A DNA stretch of 64,000 nt from Nymphaea colorata (lineage: Eukaryota > Streptophyta > Magnoliopsida > Nymphaeales > Nymphaeaceae), in NCBI RefSeq assembly GCF_008831285.2, contig NC_045151.1, positions 4,973,682 to 5,037,681 of the forward strand. Direction: 5' to 3'. The translations under genes were made by a program, and so were the position numbers. Below the pieces are notes generated by a model that was not told where the DNA came from, searched no databases, and saw nothing but the letters and a program-made list of their open reading frames with translations. Of the stretch, positions 23,483-35,150 are shown one piece after another (the first letter of the stretch is position 1; every line of letters starts with the position of its first letter).

Positions 23483-24490
23483 TCAAATTTCTTCATGGTA
23501 TCCCAGTCCCCTGGTATTCATCTGAAAAGGGATATTGATCGGCTGCAAGAGACCACCTTCATTCTTCCCAAGGTCTCTGAACGGACGATAACCACCTTTC
23601 AAAAGCAACTGAAATCCCTTAGGGTTTTTAATGAAATGAACATATAAGGGATGTTTTTGATAACTTGCACGATTGCTTGAAACAGTATGGGCATTCCCTG
23701 ATGATTCACCTATCTCCATTTTCTGCATCCATTCTTCCAAAGGTCTGTCTATTGATGTTCTTATGCTGGGTACATCCACCAAATCAATTGGCCTAGGGAG
23801 CATTGGTTGCACTAACCTTTCGGTCGGATCCTCAGCACGTATGGTTATGACTGACGGGCCAGAATTCCATTTGAGGCATTGATGAAGAGTGGATGGGACC
23901 CCTCGTATTTGGTGGATCCAAGGTTGTCCTAAGAGCAAGTTATATGATGGTGGTACTTCTACCACATGGAATACAATGCGATGACTGGTATTTTCAATGA
24001 TCACGTTCATGTCAATGGTACCTTTACTGCTCATGCCTCGACCATTATATCCGTAGATCTTGATAACATCAGAGCGGTATTTGTCTTCATGGAACCCCAA
24101 AGCTTTGGCCGTAAGATCAGGACAAATATTCAAGCCACTTCCTCCATCAATCAATACATGTGGCACAGTCATCCCATTGACCTGGACGACGATGTAAAGA
24201 GTCTCTTCATGATAATAACCCCATTTTGAGAGGTCTTTTTCTAAAAATATAATTGACTGGTCCTTAAATGCCTGAATCCACTATCCTTCAATGATGCGCT
24301 CTTTCAAGGGGAGGACCTCACCCAAGTAGCACGAATCTCCATCCGAAGAGTCACCGGATAATTTATAATCTCTGCTTTGCAGGATAAAGGTCTTTGGGAT
24401 TATAAGAAGTTTTTTGGGTAAACTTTCTGTCTTGCTACTCATCATAACAATAAAATCCAGTGGTTTCTCACCTTGAGCTGTCACCATGAC
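23483..24490 (-). pseudogene. Gypsy aspartic protease
   Basis: Cuts the element's polyprotein. The active-site loop reads VLIDGGSGLNICP, followed by LLLGQPWIHQIRGVPSTLHQ, both typical of plant Gypsy proteases. The active Asp is present, but the usual N of the D-N-G-S loop is G here. The frame is broken at about 24225 (upstream part 24281-24487). Confidence 0.75.
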
Positions 24491-24723
24491 CTTGTGTGAA
24501 CTGCTTCCCTCACAAGGTCAGATGTGCTCCTATGGATGATATGGGAGTGGAGTGCTTGTGGTGATCATGGCCACTGCCGCCTTCCCATGGTCAGGAAATG
24601 GATTCCTTAGCACCTCAGGGATGCTATCATCACCAACCTGGAGATCCTTGTTGATGAAGTCCTGGGTAATATTTTTGAGGACAAAACAATCCTCAGTGTC
24701 ATGACCAGGGGGCCCTATGAAAC

Positions 24724-26239
24724 TTACACAAAGTTTTCTTTATTTCCTCCCATCATTTTTGGAGGCTCTGACATTTTTAGCAAGACTATAGTTCCTTTGG
24801 CAAGGAGGTATTCCAGAATCTTCTCGCGAGACTGACTGAGAGGAGTGAATTTTTGGTCATAACTCCAGCCTAGGTGTTTGTTTTTTCTTTCGTCATTGCC
24901 TTTGGAAAACTGCGTGTTCTTCTTGAGACTAACTTCCTTGTCATGCTTGTAGTTGTTATTGTTGTCTTTTCGAATGCCAGCGTTAGCTATGAAGTGTGCA
25001 GACAACTGTGTCCTTCCTCCTTTCTTATTATCCTCCTTGTACTTAGGAGCAATGATTCCATCAAAATCACGCTCCTCAATTCCTTCCTCTATGGAATTCG
25101 CTTGTTCAATCAATTCAGCAAAGGTCTTGATCGGGGCATTGCGGATAAGACTTTTTAAGGGCTGAGCAAGATTCTTTCTGATGAGCGATAGAGCTTGAGT
25201 TTCAGAAATGGGCTCCTTCATCTTGTTGCATTGAATTCTCCATTTTTGGATGAATTCTCGAGCCTTTCCTCCTTGTTTCTGATGAAGACTGCAAATGGTA
25301 CTAAGGGTTGGAGCCATGGGAGCATTTTGCTCAAATCTTTCGACAAACATATTAATCAACTTGTCAAATTCCTTGAGTTCGACTGGGTTGACATTTTCTT
25401 TGTACCACTGTGCGGCGATGCCTTCAAGACTTCTTGGAAAATAGCGAAACAAAGCTCTATTATTTGCCCAAATTTTGTAGCAATCATTGAAGAAAGTTGA
25501 AAGATGAACATGGTGGTTCCATCATATCTGACGAACTCCCTGGGTAAGCCTTTCACGTCCTCATCTCCTTCAATAACGAAGTAATAATCCTCACATGAGT
25601 ATGAGCATTTTCCTTTCCCCCTAAGTTCAAGATTGTTCATCCTTTTCTCCATTTCATAGAACCTGCGCTTAGTTGGACTTTCATCATCACTTGACTCGAT
25701 TAATTCTGGCTTTGTCTTTTTCTTTTTGCCATTGATCTCCTTTACTTTCTCCGCCGAACTATCACTGTCAGAGATACTGCTGAGGACATACTTCCTTGTC
25801 TTTTTGCCCCTTTTAGTTAGCTTTCTCTTTCTCTTAGGTTTCTCTTCTGAACTTCCAGTGGTGATAGGGCTAGGTGAGCTGCTTTCTGCCATAATTTCTT
25901 TTCCCTTCTTGCTTCTCTTCGTTGTCTTTTTCTTATTGAGAGGAAGCAACACGAGTTTTTCCTCCTTGCTAGTTGCTGAATCTGAACTCAAATGGTCTTC
26001 ACCTTGGTCTGTAGGGAAGATTGTTTTTCTTCTTTCTCTTTTGCTTGGTAGCCTTTTCATTTTTTGGCTCAGAAGCAATCATCAAGGTCTTTTTGTTCTT
26101 CTTGCTCTCTCATGAATAACTGGAACATATGGTAGCCTTCTGGCTCTATTGCTGGGAGACCAAGTGTTTCTGGCCTAAGCTCGGAGGATGGAGCCTCGTT
26201 CTGAAGAGCCTGTTTAGCTTGCGATCTGGTTTCAACCAT
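24724..26239 (-). pseudogene. Gypsy gag
   Basis: Structural capsid protein of the element. A start MVETRSQAKQAL at 26239 fits plant Gypsy gag. A Lys/Ser-rich stretch follows (25356-26078), then the retrotransposon gag domain: YFPRSLEGIAAQWYKEN, FVERFEQNAPMAPTLSTICS and GGKAREFIQKWRIQCNKM. The frame changes near 26100 and again near 25450, so the protein is not continuous. No CCHC zinc knuckle was seen, as is common in the Tat lineage. Confidence 0.75.
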
Positions 26240-26411
26240 CTTGTTGACTTTTAAGTATTCACCTTATGACACAAGAAAAGGAGAGTTATTGAAGGGAAAC
26301 GATGACAAAATGAAGGTTCATATTGCATTAAAAATTTTAAAAGTTACATCCAAAGACACTAATAAATAAGACAACGATAGAAGGAATACAAAGTTGACAA
26401 CATAAAACTTT

Positions 26412-27500
26412 TTAGGGAAGGATGGATGATGGTTGGTTGGCATCCCACCACTCAGCATATTCCTTCTTCACCATTGTACCAGTGAACCAAGTGTATGATA
26501 TCTGTGCCTTCCATTCTTGTCGAGCTACTGCAAACAATGCCGTCCATTGATGAGAACTAAGGTCGAATTTCAGAATAGGTCCAATTGGTGCATGCATAGA
26601 GACCATCTTCTGCCTTTGAGAGAATTGTCTCATACATCTATTAGCACAATAATCAGTTATGAAATAGGGGCCCAAGAGTGTAGTACGCCCATGAGGATGG
26701 TGAGTGTAACGAGGTGGGTCCTAATGACGATCACAATAATCCCAAATGATCTCATTTCCATCTAACTGCTCAATCAAACGGCGGTGTTGTTCTAAAATTG
26801 TCAATGCTCCATTAGTGTTTCTGAATAGACTGGCTTGGGGTCTCACATGTTTGACAAACCACAATTGCAAAGCATATGTGCATCATTCTATGAAGTCAAT
26901 ATCTCCAATGATGAAACAGGTGAGCCCTCGGTAAAGGAAGGCTAAGGCTGTCATTGCTACTGACAAGTGTCGGGTCCCACTATGCCCCCAAACCCGAAAA
27001 AGTTGGACAATACGAATATCTAGGAGGTCACTTCCATTGGTGAAAATGGTCACTCCTACTGTGCAAAGCATCATGCAATGTTTAATTCTTCTTATGGCTT
27101 TCAGAGGTAAAGTGGAAGGCTCAACATAGGCTCCAAATTCTTCATACAAATTTTTCATGTTGATGCTTTGATTTTCATGGTTTTCTACTAAAGGCCAAGT
27201 TTTTCGTCCAGTAAAGTGAGCAATGAGGTCATTTGCATTGACCTTGGTTGGGTTCACAAGGAATTATTTTTCCAATAGATCATTTGGGTCACAAGTTGGG
27301 GTAGGGAGGTCTAGTATTTCAACAAATTCATATATTAATATTGTCATTTCTCCCCATGGAAACCAAAAAGAGGAGGTCCTTGGATTCCAACGCTCGGCGA
27401 TTGCATGCACCAAATTTTCATCCACTGTCTGCATTCCTCCAGCTGCCACTGTCTCTAGCCCACATTCTTCAAAGTATGAAGGAAACATCCGAGAGAAGGT
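26412..27500 (-). pseudogene. Extra 5' ORF with plant mobile domain (PMD) in Gypsy element
   Basis: On the minus strand three open stretches (27488-27264, 27257-26883, 26675-26412) join in one frame. They are separated only by stop codons (TAA after LLEK, TGA after DFIE, TAG after a DRH triplet). The first has LVHAIAERWNPRTSSFWFPW, GEMTILIYEFVEILDLPTPT: the signature of the plant mobile domain (aminotransferase-like, PF10536) found in MAIN/MAIL proteins and in some transposons. It lies between the primer site and gag, where Ogre-type elements keep an extra ORF. Its role in the element is unknown; in host proteins the domain acts in gene silencing and genome stability. Confidence 0.7.
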
Positions 27501-28414
27501 GAGATGTCAAGACCGATACCATTCAGGAGCCAAAGGTTTAGACTCAAGAGAAATGTAGGTAGACCATTCGGGTCCTTCCCCAAAGAGGATATGATCATAA
27601 AGGAATGTGACACCACGTTGGAAAGAATATATCTCGAATGATGACTCTAAAGGATGAAGATTGAATTAGTGAAAAGATTGACTAGGTTGACCAAGACAAC
27701 GTGAAGTAGAGGTTTGCAATGAGGCTGTAAAGCATCACACAAGGTTTTATGCACATCCATATGTCATTTGAAATAATTTTCGTAGAAAATGGGTATAGGT
27801 ACCTAATTGAGATAATTTTGTGTCACGATAGTCCAATATCAAGTTATGCTTATATACTTTAGTCAAATGGCTTAGTACGAGCATAGATTCTTCATAGGCA
27901 ACTAAGGGTAGGGTTTTATCAACTTCTCTTTGATCGCTCGTCGATATACCACAAATTACCACTCATGGTACAAACGAGGGGGCTTTCCTGCCCAAGGTGT
28001 GGTCTAGTTATAAGGCTTAGTCTTGTGCTACCGCCAAAGACCAAGCCCGGCAACATGATGACCGGGACCAATAGGGATGAAGAATTTTGAAATATGAAAA
28101 ATCATGTAAAATGAGTTGTCTCTAATGCAATGTTACCTAAGATGATGATTGAAATAAATATAAGAGCAAACATTGTTTTCAAACAAATCTTAAATTGAGG
28201 AGGGTTGTATTTGATATTAGATCTAAGTGAACATGATTGATCCTCTTCAATTAGTCATATATGCAAGATAGCAAACATAATCATCAAGCAATGCAATGAA
28301 GTGCCAATGAGGTCAATGTCAAAATAGGGGACATGCTTTTTCATTGGCAATATATGAGATGTTCAAGTTAGTAAAAATGCATCAATTATTACCATAGCCA
28401 AGCGATGACGGGCC
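27500..28414 (-). other. Gypsy 5' leader
   Basis: About 0.9 kb between the primer site and the recognisable part of the extra ORF. A further minus-strand stretch (27747-27962) may be its N-terminal continuation, but no domain is recognised there. Confidence 0.4.
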
Positions 28415-28431
28415 CCATCACGGTCGCCATC
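28415..28431 (-). other. Gypsy primer binding site
   Basis: The minus strand reads GATGGCGACCGTGATGGGG directly after the right LTR. TGGCGAC-type primer sites are usual in Tat/Ogre elements. The tRNA identity was not tested. Confidence 0.6.
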
Positions 28432-31321
28432 TGTTTGCATCCCCAATTTTTTTGGTATTTAGAGTGCTCCAGAAAAATGAGATTTTTATTTGAAAATAAA
28501 ATATAAAGGGACTCGCCCGTCGGTACGAGGATCAACCGTTTCCAGTGCCTTTACCGGGGGTAATCAATCTAAGGGCTATGTTTATTATTGATGCATTTCA
28601 TTTTGACTTAAACATCTTTTCTATATGCGGCGTAGAAGAATATTGGAAGTTTGATGTTTCAAATTTTTGAAAAGGTTCTTGAACAATTGCTTGAGAATGT
28701 GAAACATTTTGATGGAAACTAGAGTTGGAAAATCTTTTAAATATCATTTGAAAAGCTTGGAGAATCGCTTTGAAGTCATTTTAGTGTTCTCTTAAGACTT
28801 TAAGTAGGCTTGAGATTTTGCTCTAATTTGGTTACCACCTAGTTAGAGCTCCATCTCATCCTTCTTAAATTCTTTTAGAGATGTGTTTGTGCTCATTTGC
28901 GATATTGAGTGGAAGTGAATGCATGGATGCATCAATCCTTAGATGAATGAAAGAAAAATGATTCATTCCTACCACAACATTCATCTAAAGCATTCCTACC
29001 ATAACATACATATAATATTTTTGGTTTTATAGTTATCATAAATAAGAAAGAAAAGTTTTTAAAAATGGATTGGGATTGTAGACCATCAAACATGAATCCA
29101 ATATTGGTTCATTACTTGAATTGTGGTCTTAATGAAGTCGGTAAATGAAAATGATCTTGGAGAAGAAAAATATCGAAAAGAATGCAAAAGATGAGATATT
29201 TGATTGTAAGAAAAATTATAGAAGGAGAAAGAGAAAGAGATATTGAAAATCACAAAATCAAAGATTTAAAAGGAAGAAAGATATGCATTCGTATACACAT
29301 ACACATATACATATATATGTATATCTATATACGTATAGATACATATATGTAAGTTTATGAAAATGATGTTTGAATTTGAGTAGAGAAAGAAAATGAAGAT
29401 TTTAAAAGAAAGAGAAAAAGAGAGGGCGGTAGAAAAGATGCACGTACATGTGTATATACCATCACATATACACATATATGGAAGATTGTGAAAGCTTCAT
29501 TGATTTGAATAAAGAGAAAGATTTTAGAGAAAAAAATGGAGAAGGATATATATATATATATAAGAAATTTGAAGATGAAGGCATTTGACTTGAAAGGAGA
29601 AAAAGATTCTAGAGAGAGGAAGTAAGAGATTCATATATATATATATATATATATGCATTCATATTGATACAAAAATTTTAAAAGAGATGTAAGAGAGAGA
29701 AAGAGAAAGAGAGAGAGGGAGGGAGAGAGAGAAAGCATGATGGGGGGAGAAAGAGAAAGAACATGATGGAGTGAGGGAGAGAAAAAACATGATGTAAATA
29801 GATATAGAACATGAGGTAACTATGAAATGATATACCATTTCATTTTTCCATGCTCCCGGTGCATTGAAGCATAGCCTCTTATCTCTAAAATAGAGATTGT
29901 GTGCTATCTTCTTTGGCCATGGGGAGATGAATATGAGAAGAAAATAAAGACAATGTCATATTTAATAAAATAGAAAACATGATTTAAGCTTGAAATGAAA
30001 GATCATCTCATCTTTCCATGCTCTCGGTGCACTTGAGCATAGCCTCTTGTCTCTAAAATAGAGATTGAGTGCTATCTCCTTTGGCCATGAGGAGATGAAG
30101 ATGAGAAGAATGAGAAAAATTAAAGACAATGCCATATTTCATAAAATAGAAAGCGTGATTTAATCTTGAAATGAAAGATCATCTCATCTTTCCAGGCTCC
30201 CGGTGCACTTGAGCATAGCCTCTTGTCTCTAAAATAGAGATTGAGTGCTATCTCTTTTGGCCATGGGGAGATGAAGATGAGAAGAAAATAAAGACAACAA
30301 CAATCAAATTATATTCAAGAAAAAAAAAGTGACAATAATAACAAGAACATATTAATGAAGAGAAAGAACAATAACAACAACACTATAATCAAGAAAAGAA
30401 AGAACATGATTTAATAATGGAATGGAAGATCATCTCATCTTCTTATGCTTCCGGTGCACTCGAGTATAGCCTCTTGACTCTAAAATAGAGAGTGAGAGCT
30501 ATCTCCTTTGGCCTTGGAGAGAGGAAGAAGAGATGAAAATGAAGAAAGAAAGAGATGAGATATTGATTACATACCTCTAGTGAGAATAGCTTTTGGAAAA
30601 TGAACACCCTAGCTTGAAGATCCCCTTGAGTGAAGCTCCAAGATGATGCCTCCAAAAGGGTTGTGGCTTGCTCCAAGTTGGAGAGAAATGAAAAGAGGAA
30701 GAGGGAGAGAGAGAGAGAGAGAGAGAGAGCTCAAGAGAAACTCTATGTCTTCAAGTGAGAATACAGTAGAGTTTCTCCCAAGGGCCAATCTTACCCAAAA
30801 AGGGGGAAGTGGGAGGTATTTATAGAAGATTTTGGAGTCAAAACCCAAAATTTGAATTTTTTTTGTAAAAGACCAAAATCGCTCTCTAAAAGGAGGTTCT
30901 TTGCAAAAAAGGAGGGGCAAATGGGTCTTGTTTACCAAAAAGACCAAAATTACCCGATAAAAGGAGGTTCTTTGTCAAAAAGGAGGGGCAAATGAATCTT
31001 ATTTACCAAAAAGACCAAAATTACCCTCTAAAAAGAGGTTCTTTCTAAAAAAAGAGGGGCAAATGGGTCTTGTTTATCAAAAAGACCAAAATTACCCTCT
31101 AGAAGGAGGTTCTTTGTAAAAAAGGAGGGGCAAAAAGGAGGTTCTTTGTAAAAAAGAAGGGGCAAAAAGGAGGTTCTTTGTCAAAAAGGAGTGATAAATG
31201 AGTCTTATTTATCAAGAAGACCAAAATTGCCCTCTAAAAGGAGGTTCTTTGTAAAAAAGGAGGGGCAAATGAGTCTTATTCACCAAAAGACCAAAATCAC
31301 CCTATAAAAGGAGGCCCTTTT
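28432..31321 (-). repeat. Gypsy right (5') LTR, truncated
   Basis: Aligns with the left LTR from TGTTTGCATCC onward and includes both minisatellites, but stops at 31321 in the seventh-unit region. The final roughly 150 bp ending in GGTGATTACA is absent, and Copia-1 sequence follows directly. Confidence 0.85.
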
Positions 31322-31322
31322 A

Positions 31323-32340
31323 TTACTGAAAGCTGCCAATCACTAATTCATACGGTATTGTACATATTTGTGTCTTTTTATCTTCAATGTGTGGACAATC
31401 TTTCATGTTCAATTTATCTTCTTTCATTATGGCTGTTGTAGTAGGAGAACAATTCTTCATCTCATATCTTTTGAAGATCATATCAATATAAGTTCTTTGA
31501 GAGATACTAATGTGCATTTATTTATGTCTCAACGAATCTCAACACCGAGAACATAGGCAGCTTCTCTCATGTCTTTCATTTCAAATGAGAAGAAAGAAAC
31601 TCGTTAGTTTATGTCAGTAAAACCGTATTATTGGTTGCAAGTAAGATGTCATCTACATATAGTACCAAATTATAAACTTACTCTCATGTATCTCAAGATA
31701 CACACATCGATCAACAATGTCCTCAATAAAACCAAAAGTTAAGATGATTTCAGTAAAACATGATGCACCATTGTTGAGATACCTATTTGAGTTTATATAT
31801 TTACTCTATTAACTTGCAAACCGAACAATCTCTTCTTTATAGAAACATTGAGTTATTTCATATAAACATTTTCATTCAAATCACCATTTAGGAAAGTTGT
31901 TTTTACATACATTTGATGTAGCTCTTAATTAAAATGAGCTATGAGGACAAAAATAATCGCCATTGACTCCTTAGTTGAGACATAAGAATATGTCTTATTA
32001 TAGTCAATGCCCTCTAATTAAGTGAAGCCTTTAGCAACCATCCATGCCTTCTACCTCTCAATTTACCCTTACAGTTCGTTTAGTCTCTAGATCTCTATAC
32101 AGGTGGCTCCGAAAGTTCATATTGAACTTGCCCTTCCTGAAATTGCTCACTAGTATTATCCACAAGCAGATCATCTATGGGGATATCAGTGACTGAATCA
32201 ACACTCATTTCAATATTTGAGTAAATGATGATAGGAAGTCTATTAGTCACTATATTTTTTGGTTCAGTCATTGCATCGTTAATCTCCTTAAATGAGAGAT
32301 TTTGCAATGCCTTTATCCCAACAAAAATCATCTTCAAGAA
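31323..32340 (-). pseudogene. Copia-1 reverse transcriptase remnants
   Basis: The minus strand gives ISQRTYIDMIFKRYEMKNCS and PYELVIGS, the end of a Copia RT. Weaker RT-like fragments up to 32090 follow (a YxDD-like place reads YYM-stop-MTSYLQP). The integrase-RT linker (EINDAMTEPKNIVTNRLPII) lies at 32095-32337. Stops and frameshifts are numerous. The part immediately after VGS is missing at the Gypsy junction. Confidence 0.6.
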
Positions 32341-32385
32341 ATCTATCTTTATTTGTTTCTCCTATTTGTAGTGAATGATATGAAC

Positions 32386-33104
32386 TAAGGGTGGGTCTCG
32401 GGCTGGGCCGGCCAGGCCAGGTTTTCCCCGGTTCGGGTCGGCCCATCGGGCCTGAAGCCCGGGCCCTGCCCGTAATATTGCCGGGCCTGGTCGGGCCGGG
32501 TACCGGGCCTGTCCACCCAAAATGAGGCCCAGCCCGGCCCGGCTCCCTCTCCCGTCTCCCTCCCGGAGCTGCTACAGACAGACCGCGGGCCGCGACGAGT
32601 CGACGGCCGCGGCGGGCAGCATAGGAGACACCTCCCACGCTGGAACTGTCCCTCGCCGGACTTCAGCAGGGAGCGCACGTAGGGAAAGGGGGAGCGGAGA
32701 GGAGAAGAAAGAGGGAGAGGGGGAGCGAAGAGGAGAAGAAAGAGGGAGAGGCAGAGCAGTAGGGAAAGGGGGAGCAGAGAGGAGAAGAAAGAGGTAGAGG
32801 GGGAGCGGTAAGGAGAAGAAAGGGTCAAACGGGGAGCGGAGAGGAGGAGAAAGAGGGAGAGGGGGAGCGGAGAGGAAGAGGAAGAGGGATTGGCCGAGAG
32901 GGGGAAAGGAAGGAGGGGGAGAGGAGGAGGGAGAGCGGAGAGGGAGACGGGAAGGGAGAGGGGGAGCGGAGAGGGAGAGGAGGAGGGAGAGGGAGAGCGG
33001 AGAGGGAGAGGGAGAGCGGGGGACAGGAGGAGGGGGAGCGGGAGGGGGTGCCCGGGAGTCGGGCCGGGCCGCCGCCGGGCCGGCCCGGCCGATGCCCAGC
33101 CCTA
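32386..33104. mobile_element. Non-autonomous hAT element in Copia-1 (719 bp)
   Basis: The 8-bp direct duplication ATATGAAC flanks both sides (32378-32385 and 33105-33112), the size made by hAT transposases. Ends are TAAGGGTGGGTCTCGGGC and, on the minus strand, TAGGGCTGGGCATCGGCC. The interior is very GC-rich at both ends (GGGCCGG repeats) with a long purine-rich array GGGGAGCGGAGAGG... at 32690-33040. There is no transposase; the proline/serine-rich ORFs are translations of the simple repeat. It lies in the Copia-1 integrase-RT region and so is younger than Copia-1. Confidence 0.85.
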
Positions 33105-33512
33105 ATATGAACAATAAAATCTATAACCTTTTGACCTTTTTGGATAACTAATGAAGATGCCACTGGTTGTTCTATGGTCAAAAGCTTTTGTATGAGGATT
33201 ATACAATTTAGTTTGCAGGATAACCCCAAATGTGTATATGTAATGGTAAAGGCTTCCTACTTGTTCATTAATGTGCATAGTTGTTCTTAGAGCTTCATCT
33301 CATAATGTAGTAGGGAGTGTTAAATAAATCAACATAGCACATACCATCTACAGTTTCTCCTTTCAGCTACACCATTCTGATATACACTATCGGACAAGGT
33401 GTACTGAGGCACAAAGCATGATTCCTTGAGAAAATGCGCTAATCCTCCCATTGTCCAATCTCATTAAAACATCCACAATATTCACCATCTCTATCCAATT
33501 TGACTACCTTTA

Positions 33513-34289
33513 TTACTTGTACGGTTTGCTTTTATACCTCATTCTTGAAGTCTTTAAAAACTTGATAGACTTCAAATTTCTCAAATAAAAGGTATACATA
33601 TACCGGGAGCGATCATCAATAAATGTGAGAAAATACCTCTCGCCCATGTGACATTGTGTAAATGGACCACATACATCTGCATGAATAATTTCAAGTTTGC
33701 TATTGCTCATTTTAACACCTTTCTTGTATGTGTTAGTATGTTCAGCCTTATTGTAGTCTAAACACATTTCTGAATTTGTGAAATCAATAGAATGAAGAAT
33801 ATCTTCTTTCACAAGTCTTTGGACTCTCTCCTTAAAGATATGTCCTAAATGATGGTGCCAAAGCATATAAGTTCGATCATTCAATATACTACGTTTATTA
33901 CCAATTGATATATTGCCACAAGATAGGCTTTCATGGATCATAGTTTCCCAATGATGTAAACCATCATTCAAACATGTAGAACCAATGCAAACTAAATCTT
34001 TATAAATAAATAATTTTGAATTTTCAAATTTAAAACAATATCCAAATTTATCCAGTATAGAAATAGGAATAAGATTTCTGTTATAAGATGGTACATAAAA
34101 TGTATCAACTAAGTCCAAAACTGAACCATTCTCTAGCACCGCTTTGCAAGCCCCAATAGCCTTGACATGCGAAAGCATCTTGTTTCCAAAGAAGATGCTT
34201 CTTTCATGTTTTGTTGGTTCCCTTTTGTTCAGAAAGGTCCAAGGTATTAGCAATATGAATAGTAGCACCCGAATGAACCCACCAGCCAT
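33513..34289 (-). pseudogene. Copia-1 protease end and integrase
   Basis: The minus strand carries the pre-integrase zinc region (MLWHHHLGHIFKERVQRLVK, then CLDYNKAEH where the usual second Cys is a Tyr) and the integrase core start (IHADVCGPF, ERYFLTFIDDRSRYMYTFYL). The later D and E blocks are eroded. The protease active site upstream reads WVHSGATIHI, so the catalytic Asp has become His (codon at 34273-34275). It is non-functional. Confidence 0.7.
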
Positions 34290-34373
34290 TAATTGGAATC
34301 TTAATCAAATTACATTCTTGAGAAACTAATGAAAAAACTACATTCTTTAGCCAATCAGTGCACATATTTCTCA

Positions 34374-35150
34374 CAGTCTGCCTTCTTATGCCCCTTCTTG
34401 CAGAAGAAGCACTTTATAGAAAAAAAAGTCTTTATGAGGCTTGAATGTAGATTGGTTTGATGCTCGTACAACTGACTTCTTAGTGCTTTTCTTCATGGAG
34501 TTATTCTGTGGTCCAACTTTATGCTGACCTTTAAGAGAAGCCATATGTGCACTGTGCACTTTCTTGCTCCTCAATCTCTTATTCTTTAACACATTTGGAC
34601 ACCAAATCATTTAATATTCATTCATCATTATGCTTGTTGTAAGAGATCTTAAAGGGACTATATTCAACAAGTAGAGATGATATAATTAAGTAGACTATGA
34701 GGGAGTTAGAAATGGTAACTTTTATATCATTCAACTGAGGTGTCCTGCTTCTCATTTCTAGTATATGCTGATAGATGCTACCCCCACCTATATATTTCAT
34801 AGATATGAGCTTTGACATCAAGGTGCTAGTTCTAGTATTGTTTGAACTGACGAATTTAACTTCTACAACATTGAGAAATTCTTTCACAGTTTGACAAATG
34901 GGTATAGCCCCCTGAATATTCATAGCACCTCTAGAATATAGAAGCAGCAATCTAAGATAATTAGATTGCTCCCACTTGCCAAAGACTGCTTTCTTAACTG
35001 CTATACTTTTATCAATTAAAAGGCCAAACTCATTCACACGAAGTGCTAAATCTAGATCCATATACCCCAATGTCAACATTACAGTTTCCTTCTAATAAGT
35101 GAAATTAGATACATCTAGAATAGAAATATTACTTGAGACACAAAAAATAA
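34374..35150 (-). pseudogene. Copia-1 gag with zinc knuckle
   Basis: Gag of the TAR/Tork style: LTLGYMDLDLALRV, KWEQSNYLRLLLLYSRGAMN, MSKLISMKYIGGGSIYQHIL and SLIVYLIISSLLVEYSPFKI. A CCHC knuckle CFFCKKGHKKADC follows at 34374-34415. A TAG stop sits in the first block (near 35093, where a Trp is expected), and the frame changes between the body and the knuckle. Confidence 0.75.

Larger units (their letters stand above)
15797..31321 (-). mobile_element. Tat/Ogre-type Ty3/Gypsy retrotransposon nested in Copia-1
   Basis: Long direct repeats (15797-19369 and 28432-31321) start TGTTTGCATYC and share the same minisatellites. The left copy ends GGGGTGATTACA at 19369 and is followed by a polypurine tract (minus strand AAAGAGGGGCATC). 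Left of the right copy, the minus strand reads GATGGCGACCGTGATGGGGC, the primer-site position. Between them on the minus strand lie an extra ORF (plant mobile domain), gag, protease, RT, RNase H, a second RNase H, and integrase. The second RNase H plus the extra 5' ORF define the Tat lineage (Ogre/Retand group). All ORFs carry stops or frameshifts. The right LTR lacks its last part, and some Copia-1 sequence is missing at that junction. Confidence 0.85.

Noticed and set aside
32385-33229. Long proline/serine/arginine-rich ORFs on both strands
   Set aside because: Translations of the simple purine array of the hAT element.
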